12,308 nt of DNA. Source: Paracoccaceae bacterium. Lineage in GTDB: Bacteria; Pseudomonadota; Alphaproteobacteria; Rhodobacterales; Rhodobacteraceae. The notes below the pieces were generated by a model. It was not told where the DNA came from. It did not search any database and was given only the letters and a program-made list of their open reading frames with translations. Below, piece by piece: positions 11,569 through 12,308 of the stretch (the stretch's first letter is position 1; each line of letters opens with the position of its first letter). The stretch is taken from positions 1 through 12,308 of the forward strand of contig SKNG01000075.1 of the NCBI GenBank assembly GCA_007120685.1, in the 5' to 3' direction. The position numbers and the translations under genes were made by a program.

Positions 11569-11733
11569 TTCGGTCTCCGGGTAATGTGGGCGGCATCGGG
11601 CCGCGCCATGGCCTGCGCCCCGTAGCACGGGCCGGTGACGGTGAAAAGACGCCTGCTGCGCCCCCTGGCGGACAGGGTTGGCATGGCTTGAGCGGGCCTT
11701 GACCGGGCGGCGGGCTTCGGGCAAGCGGGCGGC

Positions 11734-12308
11734 ATGCTGGTGATTGACGATCTGGGATTTTCCATCGAGGGGCGCGCGCTGTTCGCGGGCGCCAGCGCGC
11801 GCATTCCGGCCGGGCACAAGGTGGGGCTGGTGGGGCCGAACGGCGCCGGCAAGACCACGCTTTTCCGGCTGATCCGCGGCGAGCTGACGCCCGAGACCGG
11901 GCGGATTTCCCTGCCCTCGCGCGCCCGGATCGGCGGCGTGGCGCAGGAGGTGCCGGCGGGACCGGAAAGCCTGATGGACACCGTTCTGGCCGCCGATACC
12001 GAGCGCGCCGCGCTTCTGGCCGAGGCCGAGAGCGCCACCGACCCCGCCCGCGTGGCCGATATCCAGAACCGGCTGGCCGATATCGACGCCTGGTCGGCCG
12101 AAGGGCGGGCGGCGACGATCCTGCGCGGCCTGGGCTTCACCGGTGACGAGATGGCGCGGCCCTGCGCCGATTTCTCGGGCGGCTGGCGGATGCGGGTGGC
12201 GCTGGCCGGCGTGCTGTTTGCCCAGCCGGACCTGCTGCTGCTGGACGAGCCGACGAACTACCTGGACCTGGAGGGCGCCCTGTGGCTGGAGGCCTATCTG
12301 GCGCGCTA
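11734..12308 (+). CDS. ABC-F family ATP-binding protein, 5' part (runs off the window)
   Basis: The first 191 residues of an ABC-F ATPase, a soluble translation-associated factor with two ABC domains and no membrane part. Domain 1 shows Walker A GPNGAGKTT (34-42), the signature FSGGWRMR (147-154) and Walker B LLLLDEPTNYLDL with Asp171/Glu172. FSGGWRMRVALA and the EPTNYLDLEGALWLEAYL segment resemble the Uup/YheS branch more than EttA, but the linker and second domain are outside the window. ATG at 11734 gives the canonical start ML.I..L; no Shine-Dalgarno is present. TTGACC at 11699-11704 could be the -35 of a leaderless promoter, although its -10 (11721-11726) is poor. It diverges from ndk with 165 bp between. 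Confidence 0.92.
   Translation, partial: MLVIDDLGFSIEGRALFAGASARIPAGHKVGLVGPNGAGKTTLFRLIRGELTPETGRISLPSRARIGGVAQEVPAGPESLMDTVLAADTERAALLAEAESATDPARVADIQNRLADIDAWSAEGRAATILRGLGFTGDEMARPCADFSGGWRMRVALAGVLFAQPDLLLLDEPTNYLDLEGALWLEAYLAR

Noticed and set aside
1..12308. tRNA, rRNA, transposase, integrase or phage genes
   Set aside because: None seen on either strand; the window looks like ordinary chromosome.

Overview
The window is a GC-rich (roughly two thirds G+C) segment of bacterial chromosome. It most likely comes from an alphaproteobacterium of the Rhodobacterales (Rhodobacteraceae/Paracoccaceae). The reasons are the codon usage, the gene families, the G/C-run hairpins at gene ends, and a short AT-rich motif (core GTATTTC..GGCAAGA) next to gene ends that I recall as common in that group. 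No search could be run, so the placement is inference.

Layout. 2-2221 (+): the 3' half of a benzoate-CoA ligase family gene, then an alpha/beta hydrolase and a DUF309 protein joined by a 4-nt overlap. A folded element of about 80 nt lies between the ligase and the hydrolase. This looks like the end of an aromatic-acid catabolic operon, possibly box-type. 2222-2330: hairpins between convergent genes. 2331-3185 (-): exported orphan DsbD N-terminal-like domain. 3404-3970 (+): YqgE/AlgH. 3995-4645 (-): MarR/HpaR-like regulator. 4646-4902: divergent promoter region, and for ileS a leader with a 16-codon mini-ORF and two GC hairpins. 4903-8298 (+): ileS followed by overlapping DUF3253 and DUF2798 genes. 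8368-8979 (+): a truncated aldehyde-dehydrogenase-like protein. 9137-10024 (-): PPK2 polyphosphate kinase. 10116-11000 (+): a TfoX C-terminal-domain protein and a lipoprotein lytic transglycosylase. 11146-11568 (-): ndk. 11734-12308 (+): the start of an ABC-F ATPase that runs off the window.

Most genes are housekeeping or conserved-hypothetical. No prophage, transposase, CRISPR, tRNA or rRNA was seen. The observations that stand out are non-coding. (1) A dispersed AT-rich motif occurs in three convergent gene ends, always in the same orientation relative to the adjacent gene. A fourth, closely matching copy lies in frame inside ileS and encodes SIFGKMK at the edge of the editing domain. (2) ileS has a long leader with a possible leaderless mini-ORF containing Ile codons, followed by competing hairpins. 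(3) Several promoters are placed so that transcription would begin at or next to the start codon (leaderless mRNAs). (4) There is a two-hairpin element inside the catabolic operon.
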